Below are positions 1 to 5,543 of a DNA stretch of 5,869 nt, one piece after another. Below the pieces are notes generated by a model. That model was not told the DNA's origin, searched no databases, and saw only the letters and a program-made list of their open reading frames with translations. Made by a program: the position numbers and the translations under genes. Source of the stretch: Paracoccaceae bacterium (lineage in GTDB: Bacteria > Pseudomonadota > Alphaproteobacteria > Rhodobacterales > Rhodobacteraceae); assembly GCA_003512825.1 (NCBI GenBank), contig DOOI01000174.1, positions 1,453 through 7,321 on the forward strand, in the 5' to 3' direction. Every line of letters begins with the position of its first letter. The first letter of the stretch is position 1.

Positions 1-2
1 TT

Positions 3-215
3 GCTTTGGATGCCGATACGGCACAGCACCTTCGCGGCTTGGTCGATATCTATGACGGGGCGCGGCATATGATGCAGGCTTTGGTCGTGGCCTCGGAAGA
101 GGAACCGGGAGAAGTCCGGTTTGAGTTCAAGCGCGCAACGCGCGCAGAAGACCGTGCGGCGATTGATTATGCGCGTGATGAAAATGCGCCCGTGGGATTG
201 ATCGGCTATTTGTGA
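3..215 (+). CDS. 3' end of an unrecognised protein gene (partial, runs in from the left edge)
   Basis: The reading frame is open from the first complete codon (position 3) to a TGA at 213-215, giving about 70 C-terminal residues. A TTG at position 6 could be read as a start, but it has no ribosome binding site inside the window and the frame stays open before it, so I treat this as the tail of a longer gene. The visible part is soluble, acidic and probably helical (HLRGLVDIYDGARHMMQAL, then a charged stretch with EFKRATRAEDR), with no membrane segment. It ends with the short hydrophobic run VGLIGYL. I do not recognise the family and assign no function. An intrinsic terminator starts 18 bases after the stop, which supports this being the true end of the gene and of its transcript. 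Confidence 0.6.
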   Translation, partial: ALDADTAQHLRGLVDIYDGARHMMQALVVASEEEPGEVRFEFKRATRAEDRAAIDYARDENAPVGLIGYL

Positions 216-233
216 GCCCCCCAAGGTGCACCC

Positions 234-261
234 AATGCGCGCCTGATCGCGGCATTTTTTT
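234..261 (+). terminator. Rho-independent terminator after the left-edge gene
   Basis: AATGCGCG (234-241) pairs with CGC-G-GCATT (248-256), giving an 8-bp stem with one bulged G and a 6-base loop (CCTGAT). An unbroken T run (255-261) follows directly. The hairpin plus T tract sits 18 bases past the stop of the partial gene. It should separate that gene from the cytochrome b561 gene, which starts about 85 bases further on. Confidence 0.65.
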
Positions 262-345
262 ATTTGTGAAGATCGACGGAAAGCAGAAGAGGGCGCGTAT
301 AAGCAAAACGCAGCATCCTTTTCTGACCGGAGGTCAATTTCTACC

Positions 346-822
346 ATGACAAAGTATTCTCGCGCTCAAGCTGTTTTGCATTGGGCTGTTTTTCTGCTGA
401 TCGTGCAGCAATTTGTATTTCACGAGGCCATTGTTGAGGCCTTCGGAGCGTTTATGAAAGGGCAGGAGTTTGCATTCTCGCCATTGATCGCGGCGCATGT
501 GTTTGGCGGGATCTTGGTTGGGATTTTCGCCGTTGCGCGGCTTTGGCTGCGGAAGTCACGCGGTGTGCCTGAAGAATTGCCTGCGCCGGCGGCTCAGCGG
601 TTGGTCGCGAAAATTATTCATATCGGGCTATATGTGCTTTTGATCGCAATGCCGGTTTCGGGCGCAGTCGCGTGGTTTGGTGGCGTGGGCGCAGCGGCCG
701 GCGCGCATGAGATCATGAAGGCGATTATGCTGACCTTTGTTGGTCTGCACATTGTGGGCGCGATCTATCATCAAGTTGTGTTGAAGGATGGGATCATGGC
801 GCGCATGTCGATGCGCGGATGA
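346..822 (+). CDS. Cytochrome b561 family protein (membrane di-heme b electron carrier)
   Basis: This 158-residue inner-membrane protein of the bacterial cytochrome b561 family (CybB/COG3038 type) is expected to hold two b hemes and pass electrons between the quinone pool and a partner at the membrane. Four membrane segments are visible, at about 10-30, 47-68, 90-111 and 124-146. The likely heme ligands are His12 (in AVLHW), His51 (AAHVFGG), His92 (IIHIGLY) and His135 (GLHIVGAIYH), one per helix as expected for the fold. Extra histidines at 26, 121 and 142 are not obvious ligands. The length is slightly short of the usual 170-190. The ATG is preceded by GGAGG at 329-333. A weak promoter is possible (TATAAG at 298-303 with a poor -35). 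The gene follows a terminator and so probably starts its own transcript. The physiological partner cannot be read from the sequence. Confidence 0.88.
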   Translation: MTKYSRAQAVLHWAVFLLIVQQFVFHEAIVEAFGAFMKGQEFAFSPLIAAHVFGGILVGIFAVARLWLRKSRGVPEELPAPAAQRLVAKIIHIGLYVLLIAMPVSGAVAWFGGVGAAAGAHEIMKAIMLTFVGLHIVGAIYHQVVLKDGIMARMSMRG

Positions 823-860
823 TCCTTCGAGGCTGAATAGGTGCTGGCGACGGGTTTGGG

Positions 861-874
861 TTGATCCGGATCAA
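861..874. promoter_or_regulatory. FNR/FnrL-type operator, perfect palindrome
   Basis: TTGATCCGGATCAA is a perfect 14-bp inverted repeat matching the known FNR-family consensus TTGAT-N4-ATCAA used by FNR, FnrL and related CRP/FNR regulators. It lies between the cytochrome b561 stop (822) and the ATG at 938, with its centre about 70 bases before that ATG. Activation from a site centred near -41.5 would put the transcript start near 909, leaving a leader of about 29 bases that contains the ribosome binding site. No good -10 hexamer is visible at the matching position (about 897-902), so promoter activity is inferred. An FNR-family site is the best reading. Which paralogue binds (oxygen- or NO-responsive) cannot be told. 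Confidence 0.75.
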
Positions 875-937
875 GGCGCACGCATGCTTGTGGTGGAATG
901 TTTCCGGGGAACGCGCCTCGGAAAAGGAATCGAAGCC

Positions 938-1123
938 ATGATGCGCCTTGCGTCTATTCTGTACTCGTTGATTTCCACGACAGTGGCCGGGTCGCTGGTG
1001 ATAGCGGCCCTGACCATGGGCTATGACACGTTACAGCCGATCTTGATTGCGGCGGCGCTTGGGTTCGTCGTGTCGATCCCGATTGCGTATTTCGTTGCCA
1101 AGGCGATTGTTGACGCGGATTAA
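938..1123 (+). CDS. Small two-helix membrane protein, 61 residues, unknown function
   Basis: The product has two hydrophobic segments, at about residues 5-27 and 34-54, joined by a short turn (GYDTLQP). It has few charges: Arg3 at the N terminus, then Lys55 and Asp59/Asp61 at the C terminus. I start it at the ATG at 938, which has AAGGAA (924-929) eight bases upstream. The frame is open further upstream, but an earlier ATG (884) would lie before the transcript start predicted from the FNR box and has no ribosome binding site. From memory, similar 60-residue proteins are common in Rhodobacterales and sometimes carry the automatic label 'CTP synthetase'. That label cannot be right for a protein this size with two membrane helices and no glutaminase or synthetase domain. 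The gene ends 20 bases before the convergent hydrolase stop. The upstream FNR box suggests control by oxygen or NO. Confidence 0.75.
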   Translation: MMRLASILYSLISTTVAGSLVIAALTMGYDTLQPILIAAALGFVVSIPIAYFVAKAIVDAD

Positions 1124-1143
1124 GCGGGCGCGGTCAAAGCCGC

Positions 1144-1908
1144 TCAAGCCGCGAGGAAGTGGCGCACGGCGGCTTCGAATTCGGCGGGTTTCTCGGCGTG
1201 GAGCCAGTGGCCTGCGCCGGGGATTTTTGCAAACTTAGCCTTTGGAAACAGGGCTTTGATGCGCTCTCGATGCTCGGGCAGCACATAGGATGAGGTGGCG
1301 CCTGTGAGAAACAGGGTGGGGCCCGTGAAGTGACCTGTCACCTCGGGAAAGGACAAGATCGCTTGCATCTCTTGGGCAAGCGTGTCGAGGTTGAGCTTCC
1401 AGCGTTTGGCCTTGAGATCGAGAGATTGGGTGAAGAACGACGGCAGGATTGGGTCGTCGATCACAGCGCGCAAAGCGGCTTCGGCTTGGGAGCGGCGCTC
1501 TAGGTTAGAGAGGTCGATGCCGCGCATAGCGTCGATATACATCATTTGGGTGTGCGAATAGGTCACGGGCGCGATGTCTGCGACGATCAATTTGCGGATA
1601 AGATCAGGGCGGGTGAGGGTTGCCATCATTGAGGCTTTGCCGCCCATGGAATGGCCCAAAAGGTCGATTGGGGTGCCTAGGCTTTCGGCCAGTTCGACCA
1701 GATCGGCACCTAAATCGGTGTAGTGATGTGTGCTGCTCCACGGGCTGTCGCCGTGGTTTCGCATGTCGACGGCGATGACGCGGCGGTCTGCTGCCAGTTT
1801 GCGCGCGATAGCGCCCCAGTTTTTGCCAGAGCCATAAAGGCCATGTGCAATCACAAGCGGGGGGGCGGAAGCGGGGCCGGGGTGGTCGTAAAAATGCAGC
1901 ATGCTCAT
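1144..1908 (-). CDS. YbfF/ABHD11-like alpha/beta-fold hydrolase (esterase)
   Basis: This 254-residue cytosolic hydrolase closely resembles the YbfF esterase family in length and motifs. The oxyanion-hole region is HGLYGSGKNW (22-31), followed by the family signature VDMRNHGDSP (47-56). The nucleophile elbow GHSMGG puts the catalytic Ser at 87, and GAGHWLHAEKP puts the catalytic His at 234. The strand-7 acid site of classic alpha/beta hydrolases is occupied by Ser (GATSSYV, 203-209). In this family the acid instead comes from the strand-6 loop, here Asp111 in VADIAPV. Family members hydrolyse short acyl esters or acyl-CoA thioesters, but the natural substrate is not known. The start is the ATG at 1908. 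A second in-frame ATG at 1902 is possible and neither has a good ribosome binding site. The gene is divergent from the 124-residue protein gene, with 87 bases between them. Confidence 0.88.
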   Translation of the reverse strand: MSMLHFYDHPGPASAPPLVIAHGLYGSGKNWGAIARKLAADRRVIAVDMRNHGDSPWSSTHHYTDLGADLVELAESLGTPIDLLGHSMGGKASMMATLTRPDLIRKLIVADIAPVTYSHTQMMYIDAMRGIDLSNLERRSQAEAALRAVIDDPILPSFFTQSLDLKAKRWKLNLDTLAQEMQAILSFPEVTGHFTGPTLFLTGATSSYVLPEHRERIKALFPKAKFAKIPGAGHWLHAEKPAEFEAAVRHFLAA

Positions 1909-1995
1909 TCGGATAATGCGAGGTGCGATGAAACGCCAGCGATTGAGTGCGCTTGCGGCGAGAGATATGAAGGGGGCTCGGAGGACTGTGTAGCC

Positions 1996-2370
1996 ATGAC
2001 GGAAGTGACGGAAATCGACGGGAAAGCGTTACGACTCGAAGAGATGTTGGCGGAGAAGCTTGGGCTTGCCAAGGGGCCGTTGCATATCCGGGCGCGTCGG
2101 GCTGGGCGGCGCTTGCCTGCGGGGGTGCGGGCAGGCATCACGCGGATCGCGGCGGCACAGGAAATGGTGCGTCATCCAAAATTGGTGGCCAGGGTTGATC
2201 TGGCGGGACTGGAAAAGGACTATCGCGCGGCGATGACATTCTTGGCCGCGATTGACCCCGCGGATCGGCGCAAGGGGTTTTGGCTTGGGCTAGCGGGGGG
2301 GCTGGTGTTCAACCTATTGGCCTTTGGGGCGCTTGTGCTGATTATCCTGCGTTTGCGCGGCTTCGTCTGA
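1996..2370 (+). CDS. Uncharacterised 124-residue protein with one C-terminal membrane helix
   Basis: I do not recognise the family. The N-terminal part (about 1-92) is soluble. It begins with an acidic helix-like stretch (GKALRLEEMLAEKLGL), followed by a strongly basic segment (about 31-50, with IRARRAGRRLP). The C terminus (about 95-118) is one hydrophobic helix rich in Gly and Leu, ending LRLRGFV, so the protein probably sits N-terminus-in at the inner membrane. The frame is open far upstream, but the ATG at 1996 has GGAGGA at 1980-1985, ten bases before it, and starting there avoids antisense overlap with the hydrolase gene. The last 57 bases, which code for membrane helix and tail, lie opposite the 3' end of the DUF817 gene. 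The basic segment could bind RNA, DNA or lipid head groups, but nothing in the sequence decides this. Confidence 0.7.
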   Translation: MTEVTEIDGKALRLEEMLAEKLGLAKGPLHIRARRAGRRLPAGVRAGITRIAAAQEMVRHPKLVARVDLAGLEKDYRAAMTFLAAIDPADRRKGFWLGLAGGLVFNLLAFGALVLIILRLRGFV

Positions 2371-3189
2371 GGGGTGCCAAGGGTGCGGGCGCAAGGCATG
2401 GCGGGCCACAAGTGTCACTGTGGCGAAGGCCACGAACAGCAAAAGATACCAAGACCCGAGTTTGCCGAGGCTGACCAATTGCAGGGCTGATTGGCCCGAA
2501 TACCGCCATGTGCCTGTGAGCGTGCCGATGTTTTCCGCGATCCAAAGCAGCAGGGAGGCCCCCAGTGCGACAAGCGGAACGGGCACCCAAAGCCACTGAT
2601 CTATCAGGCGAAACCAGAGTTTGGTGCGGCCAAAAAACAGTAAGGTTGCCGCAAAGAGCACAAGGCGCGCATCGGGCAGGTAGTGGTGTGACCAGAAGTT
2701 GACATAGATCGCCACGGCAAGGGTCGCGATTGCCCAATAGGGCGGCGCGGGCGCGAGGCGGATTTCAAAAAGGCGCAGTGCTCGGGCGATGGTGCTGCCG
2801 ACCGAGGCATACATGAACCCTGTGAAGAGAGGGACGCCGAAGAGTTTGAGCAGGCCCGGTTCGGGATAGGCCCATGAGCCTGCGGAGACTTTGAACCATT
2901 CCATCATGCTGCCCGTGAGGTGGAAGATCAGGATGACACGGGCTTCTTCCAGCGTTTCGAGTTTGGTTGCGATAAACAGGGCTTGGAGCCCGAGCGCGAT
3001 GATCACGAGGGCATCGTAGCGATGCAGCGGCCAATCGGCTTGCCAGACGGCGCGTGTGATCAAGATTGCGGCGAGAAAGGAAATCGCGAAGAGGCAGGAC
3101 GCGGCGAGGCGCACGAGAAGCGAGAGCGCGCAGGCCAGCCATTTCGGCAGGTTGGCAAGGCTCCAGAGTTCTAGCGGGTGCGGGGACAT
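2314..3189 (-). CDS. DUF817 family multi-pass membrane protein (YoaT-like)
   Basis: This 291-residue protein is mostly hydrophobic, with about seven or eight membrane segments. It carries motifs I associate with DUF817: LETLEEAR (77-84), EWFKVSAGSWAYPE (97-110), NFWSHHYLPD (164-173), WIAENIGT (216-223) with WRY (228-230), and SWYLLL (246-251). The conserved Glu, His, Lys and Asp in or beside membrane helices suggest a transporter- or enzyme-like core, but the family's function is unknown. I start it at the ATG at 3189. The frame is open to 3282, but that stretch runs through the glyA terminator hairpin. No clear ribosome binding site precedes the ATG. The last ~18 residues (from SDEAAQ) are hydrophilic, look like an add-on after the last helix, and lie antisense to the end of the neighbouring gene. 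The protein follows glyA on the same strand but behind a terminator. Confidence 0.82.
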   Translation of the reverse strand: MSPHPLELWSLANLPKWLACALSLLVRLAASCLFAISFLAAILITRAVWQADWPLHRYDALVIIALGLQALFIATKLETLEEARVILIFHLTGSMMEWFKVSAGSWAYPEPGLLKLFGVPLFTGFMYASVGSTIARALRLFEIRLAPAPPYWAIATLAVAIYVNFWSHHYLPDARLVLFAATLLFFGRTKLWFRLIDQWLWVPVPLVALGASLLLWIAENIGTLTGTWRYSGQSALQLVSLGKLGSWYLLLFVAFATVTLVARHALRPHPWHPSDEAAQTQDNQHKRPKGQ

Positions 3190-3216
3190 GGCGCGACATT
3201 GGCTAAGGTTTTGCGG

Positions 3217-3249
3217 AAAAGCAAACAGGCACCGCTGGGGTGCCTGTTT
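3217..3249 (-). terminator. Rho-independent terminator of glyA
   Basis: An 11-bp perfect stem, AAACAGGCACC (3223-3233) with GGTGCCTGTTT (3239-3249), encloses a 5-base loop. Read on the minus strand, the stem's 3' arm ends in TTT and is followed by GC and TTTT (complement of 3217-3220), which makes an interrupted U tract. It lies about 50 bases past the glyA stop and about 30 bases before the DUF817 start. On the plus strand the hairpin is followed by GGGTTTTG, so weak action in that direction is conceivable, but no plus-strand gene needs it. Confidence 0.8.
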
Positions 3250-3297
3250 GGGTTTTGTGGAGGCTCTGGACGTTGGGCCCAAACCCCGATTTTGGGA

Positions 3298-4581
3298 TCA
3301 AAGGTCCGGGTAGATCGGGAAGCGCAGGCAGAGGGCTTCGACTTCTGCCTTTACCTTGGCTTCGACATCGGCGTTGCCATCAGGGCCATTGGCGGCAAGG
3401 CCATCGACGACTTCGACGATCCAGCGGCCAATTTGACGGAATTCAGCTTCGCCGAAGCCGCGCGTCGTCCCGGCAGGTGTGCCCAAGCGGACGCCAGAGG
3501 TGACGGTGGGCTTTTCCGGGTCGAAGGGAATGCCGTTCTTGTTGCAGGTGATATGGGCGCGGCCCATGGCCTTTTCAGTGTCATGGCCCTTGACGCCTTT
3601 GGGACGCAAGTCGACCAGCATCAAGTGGCTGTCGGTGCCGCCGGTGACGATGTCGAGGCCGCCCTTCATCAACTCATCTGCCAGCGCCTGAGCATTTTTG
3701 ATGACTTTGGCTTGGTAGTCTTTGAACTCGGGGCGCAGGGCCTCGCCAAAGGCAACGGCCTTGGCCGCGATCACATGCATCAAGGGGCCCCCTTGGATGC
3801 CGGGGAAGATGGCCGAATTGATTTTCTTGGCGATCGCCTCGTCATTGGTGAGGATCATGCCGCCGCGTGGGCCGCGCAGCGTTTTGTGGGTGGTGGTCGT
3901 AGCGACATGGGCATGCGGGAATGGCGAGGGGTAGAGGCCCGCCGCAATGAGGCCTGCAAAGTGGGCCACGTCGGCCAGAAGGAGCGCGCCGACACTATCA
4001 GCGATTTCGCGCATTTTCTTGAAGTCGATGATACGCGGGATGGCTGAACCACCGGCAATGATCATCTTTGGCTTATGCTCTGCGGTCAGTGCAGCGATTT
4101 GATCGTAGTCGATCAGGCTGTCTTGTTGGCGAACGCCATATTGGATGGCATTGAACCATTTGCCGGATTGGTTGGGTTTGGCGCCATGGGTCAGGTGGCC
4201 GCCTGCATCGAGGCTCATGCCGAGGATGGTATCGCCGGGCTGCAAGAGCGCGGTGTAGACGCCTTGGTTGGCTTGGCTGCCGGAGTTGGGTTGGACGTTG
4301 GCGAAAGAGCATCCGAAGAGTTGGCAGGCCCGCTCGATGGCAAGCGTTTCCGCCACATCGACGAATTGGCATCCGCCGTAATAGCGCTTTCCGGCGTAGC
4401 CTTCGGCATATTTATTGGTCATCACCGACCCCTGCGCTTCCATAACGGCAGCGGAGACGATGTTTTCGGAAGCGATCAATTCGATCTCGTGGCGCTGGCG
4501 ACCAAGCTCGTTGGTGATTGAGCCCCAGAGTTCGGGGTCACGGGTCGCGAGTTTTTCGTTGAAAAAGCCTTTGTCGGACAT
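3298..4581 (-). CDS. glyA: Serine hydroxymethyltransferase
   Basis: GlyA is a cytosolic PLP enzyme that converts L-serine and tetrahydrofolate to glycine and 5,10-methylene-tetrahydrofolate, the main one-carbon source for purine, thymidylate and methionine synthesis. The 427 residues match the usual full length. Key sites visible (numbered from the chosen ATG) are SEN (38-40), [15 protein letters not shown] (56-70), the PLP-stacking and ring-binding region [12 protein letters not shown] with Asp204 and His207, the Schiff-base Lys233 in [14 protein letters not shown], and SGVRLGTPA with the carboxylate-binding Arg365. All are intact. The ATG at 4581 is preferred over an in-frame GTG at 4590, because the GGGAG ribosome binding site overlaps that GTG. 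The gene has its own terminator and faces NAD kinase divergently across 171 bases. Large open frames on the opposite strand are coding shadows. Confidence 0.97.
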   Translation of the reverse strand: MSDKGFFNEKLATRDPELWGSITNELGRQRHEIELIASENIVSAAVMEAQGSVMTNKYAEGYAGKRYYGGCQFVDVAETLAIERACQLFGCSFANVQPNSGSQANQGVYTALLQPGDTILGMSLDAGGHLTHGAKPNQSGKWFNAIQYGVRQQDSLIDYDQIAALTAEHKPKMIIAGGSAIPRIIDFKKMREIADSVGALLLADVAHFAGLIAAGLYPSPFPHAHVATTTTHKTLRGPRGGMILTNDEAIAKKINSAIFPGIQGGPLMHVIAAKAVAFGEALRPEFKDYQAKVIKNAQALADELMKGGLDIVTGGTDSHLMLVDLRPKGVKGHDTEKAMGRAHITCNKNGIPFDPEKPTVTSGVRLGTPAGTTRGFGEAEFRQIGRWIVEVVDGLAANGPDGNADVEAKVKAEVEALCLRFPIYPDL

Positions 4582-4589
4582 GGGGTGCA

Positions 4590-4594
4590 CTCCC
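4590..4594 (-). promoter_or_regulatory. Ribosome binding site that decides the glyA start
   Basis: On the minus strand GGGAG lies eight bases before the ATG at 4581. It overlaps the in-frame GTG at 4590-4588, which therefore cannot be served by it. This argues that GlyA begins MSDKGFF and not [10 protein letters not shown]. Confidence 0.75.
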
Positions 4595-4686
4595 TTGGAA
4601 ACTGAGTTGGCGTTGTCCTATGCTATCACTTGCCGAGGGGGAAGAGCCCAAAGCGACGCAAGGGCCTTGAATGGCGGCAGGGGTGG

Positions 4687-4703
4687 CATCGGGCGCGCCG
4701 ATG
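4687..4703. other. Short stem-loop in the glyA-nadK intergenic region
   Basis: CATCGG (4687-4692) and CCGATG (4698-4703) form a perfect 6-bp stem around the loop GCGCG. It lies 50 bases before the nadK ATG and so is probably in its leader or promoter. No T tract follows, so it is not a standard terminator. It may be an operator half-site pair or chance. Confidence 0.3.
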
Positions 4704-4752
4704 TGCTTCCATCTTGAAAACCGGACGCCTTTCGGAAACCTTGGAGCCGCAT

Positions 4753-5508
4753 ATGAAAATCGCCTTCACAGCGAGTGACGCACCTGTCGCGCAGACCGCG
4801 CGCGCGGTTTTGGCGACGCGCTATGGGGCTGTTGACGAGGGGGCGGCGGATGTCATCGTGGCCTTGGGCGGTGACGGCTTTATGTTGCACACCTTGCATC
4901 GCACCCAATCGCTGGATGTTCCGGTTTATGGAATGAACCGCGGCACGGTGGGTTTCTTGATGAATGGCTACTCGGAGAGCGATCTGGTGGCGCGGCTCAA
5001 GGCGGCGGAGGAGGCGGTGCTCAATCCATTGTCGATGCGGGCCGAGACGGTGTCGGGGGAGGTGCATGAAGCTTTGGCGATCAATGAGGTTTCGCTGCTG
5101 CGCCAAGGGCCGCAAGCGGCGAAGCTGAAAATTTGGGTGGATGGGCGGCTGCGGCTGGAGGAGTTGGTGTGTGATGGCGCATTGGTTGCCACCCCTGCCG
5201 GATCGACGGCCTATAACTACTCGGCGCATGGGCCGATTTTGCCGATTGGATCCGAGGTATTGGCCTTGACGGCCATTGCGCCTTTTCGACCGCGCCGTTG
5301 GCGTGGGGCCTTGTTGGCGGCGGGCGCGAAGGTGCGGTTTGAGGTGTCTGACCCCAATAAGCGCCCGGTGATGGCCGATGCGGATAGCCGCTCGGTGCGT
5401 GATGTGGTGCGAGTGGATATCGCATCAGAGCCCGGTATACGTCACCGTATCCTTTTTGATCCCGGTCACGGGCTGGATGAGCGCCTGATCCAAGAGCAAT
5501 TTGCCTGA
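4753..5508 (+). CDS. nadK: NAD kinase
   Basis: The enzyme phosphorylates NAD at the 2' hydroxyl of the adenosine ribose, using ATP (or polyphosphate in some members), to make NADP in the cytosol. The 251-residue length fits the compact alphaproteobacterial form, which lacks the N-terminal extension of longer homologues. Visible motifs are GGDG at 39-42 (phosphate binding, with catalytic Asp41), [12 protein letters not shown] (60-71), the NE pair at 111-112 (NEVSLL), and the Gly/Thr-rich region [20 protein letters not shown] (141-160) that binds NAD and keeps the site closed. In the C-terminal region, where enterobacterial enzymes have an LDGQ motif, this protein reads [10 protein letters not shown] (206-215). 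I take that as the normal alphaproteobacterial variant. The ATG at 4753 has GGAG at 4743-4746 with six bases of spacing. The open frame before it back to 4630 has no family resemblance. The gene is divergent from glyA and ends 35 bases before the convergent dmsC-like stop. Confidence 0.95.
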   Translation: MKIAFTASDAPVAQTARAVLATRYGAVDEGAADVIVALGGDGFMLHTLHRTQSLDVPVYGMNRGTVGFLMNGYSESDLVARLKAAEEAVLNPLSMRAETVSGEVHEALAINEVSLLRQGPQAAKLKIWVDGRLRLEELVCDGALVATPAGSTAYNYSAHGPILPIGSEVLALTAIAPFRPRRWRGALLAAGAKVRFEVSDPNKRPVMADADSRSVRDVVRVDIASEPGIRHRILFDPGHGLDERLIQEQFA

Positions 5509-5543
5509 TGGCGGCGTTCTGAGAGCGGCGTTTTGCGCGCGGC

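Noticed and set aside
225..232. Palindrome GGTGCACC, with a GTGCAC core also seen at the glyA ribosome binding site
   Set aside because: An 8-bp palindrome and a 6-bp shared core are expected by chance at this base composition. The two sites have no common context.
788..937. Upstream extension of the 61-residue protein's frame, overlapping the end of the cytochrome b561 gene
   Set aside because: The extension is Cys/Arg-rich, crosses the FNR box and is not like the membrane part. The ATG at 938 has a proper ribosome binding site.
1723..1995. Upstream extension of the 124-residue protein's open frame into the hydrolase gene
   Set aside because: The strong ribosome binding site at 1980-1985 marks the ATG at 1996 as the start. 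The extension would lie antisense to conserved hydrolase sequence.
3278..3296. Inverted repeat CCCAAA/TTTGGG with a 7-base loop next to the glyA stop
   Set aside because: The stem is only 6 bp with no U tract. The much stronger hairpin at 3223-3249 explains termination.
3178..4047. A 289-codon open frame on the plus strand opposite glyA and the terminator
   Set aside because: It is the antisense shadow of glyA, whose intact family motifs and ribosome binding site define the coding strand. The frame has no recognisable domain or plausible start region.
4075..4521. A 148-codon plus-strand open frame opposite the N-terminal half of glyA
   Set aside because: It is another antisense shadow produced by GC-rich codon use. 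It has no ribosome binding site or family resemblance.
4671..4780. Possible 35-codon leader ORF overlapping the nadK start
   Set aside because: There is no ribosome binding site and no run of regulatory codons. It is expected by chance in GC-rich sequence.
4618..5229. A 203-codon minus-strand open frame opposite nadK
   Set aside because: The nadK motifs on the plus strand are complete. The antisense product is rich in Arg, His and Gln, as shadows in GC-rich genomes often are.
5511..5532. Repeated GCGGCGTT in the gap between nadK and the dmsC-like stop
   Set aside because: Two short GC-rich copies do not form a convincing hairpin or T-tract terminator and are likely chance.
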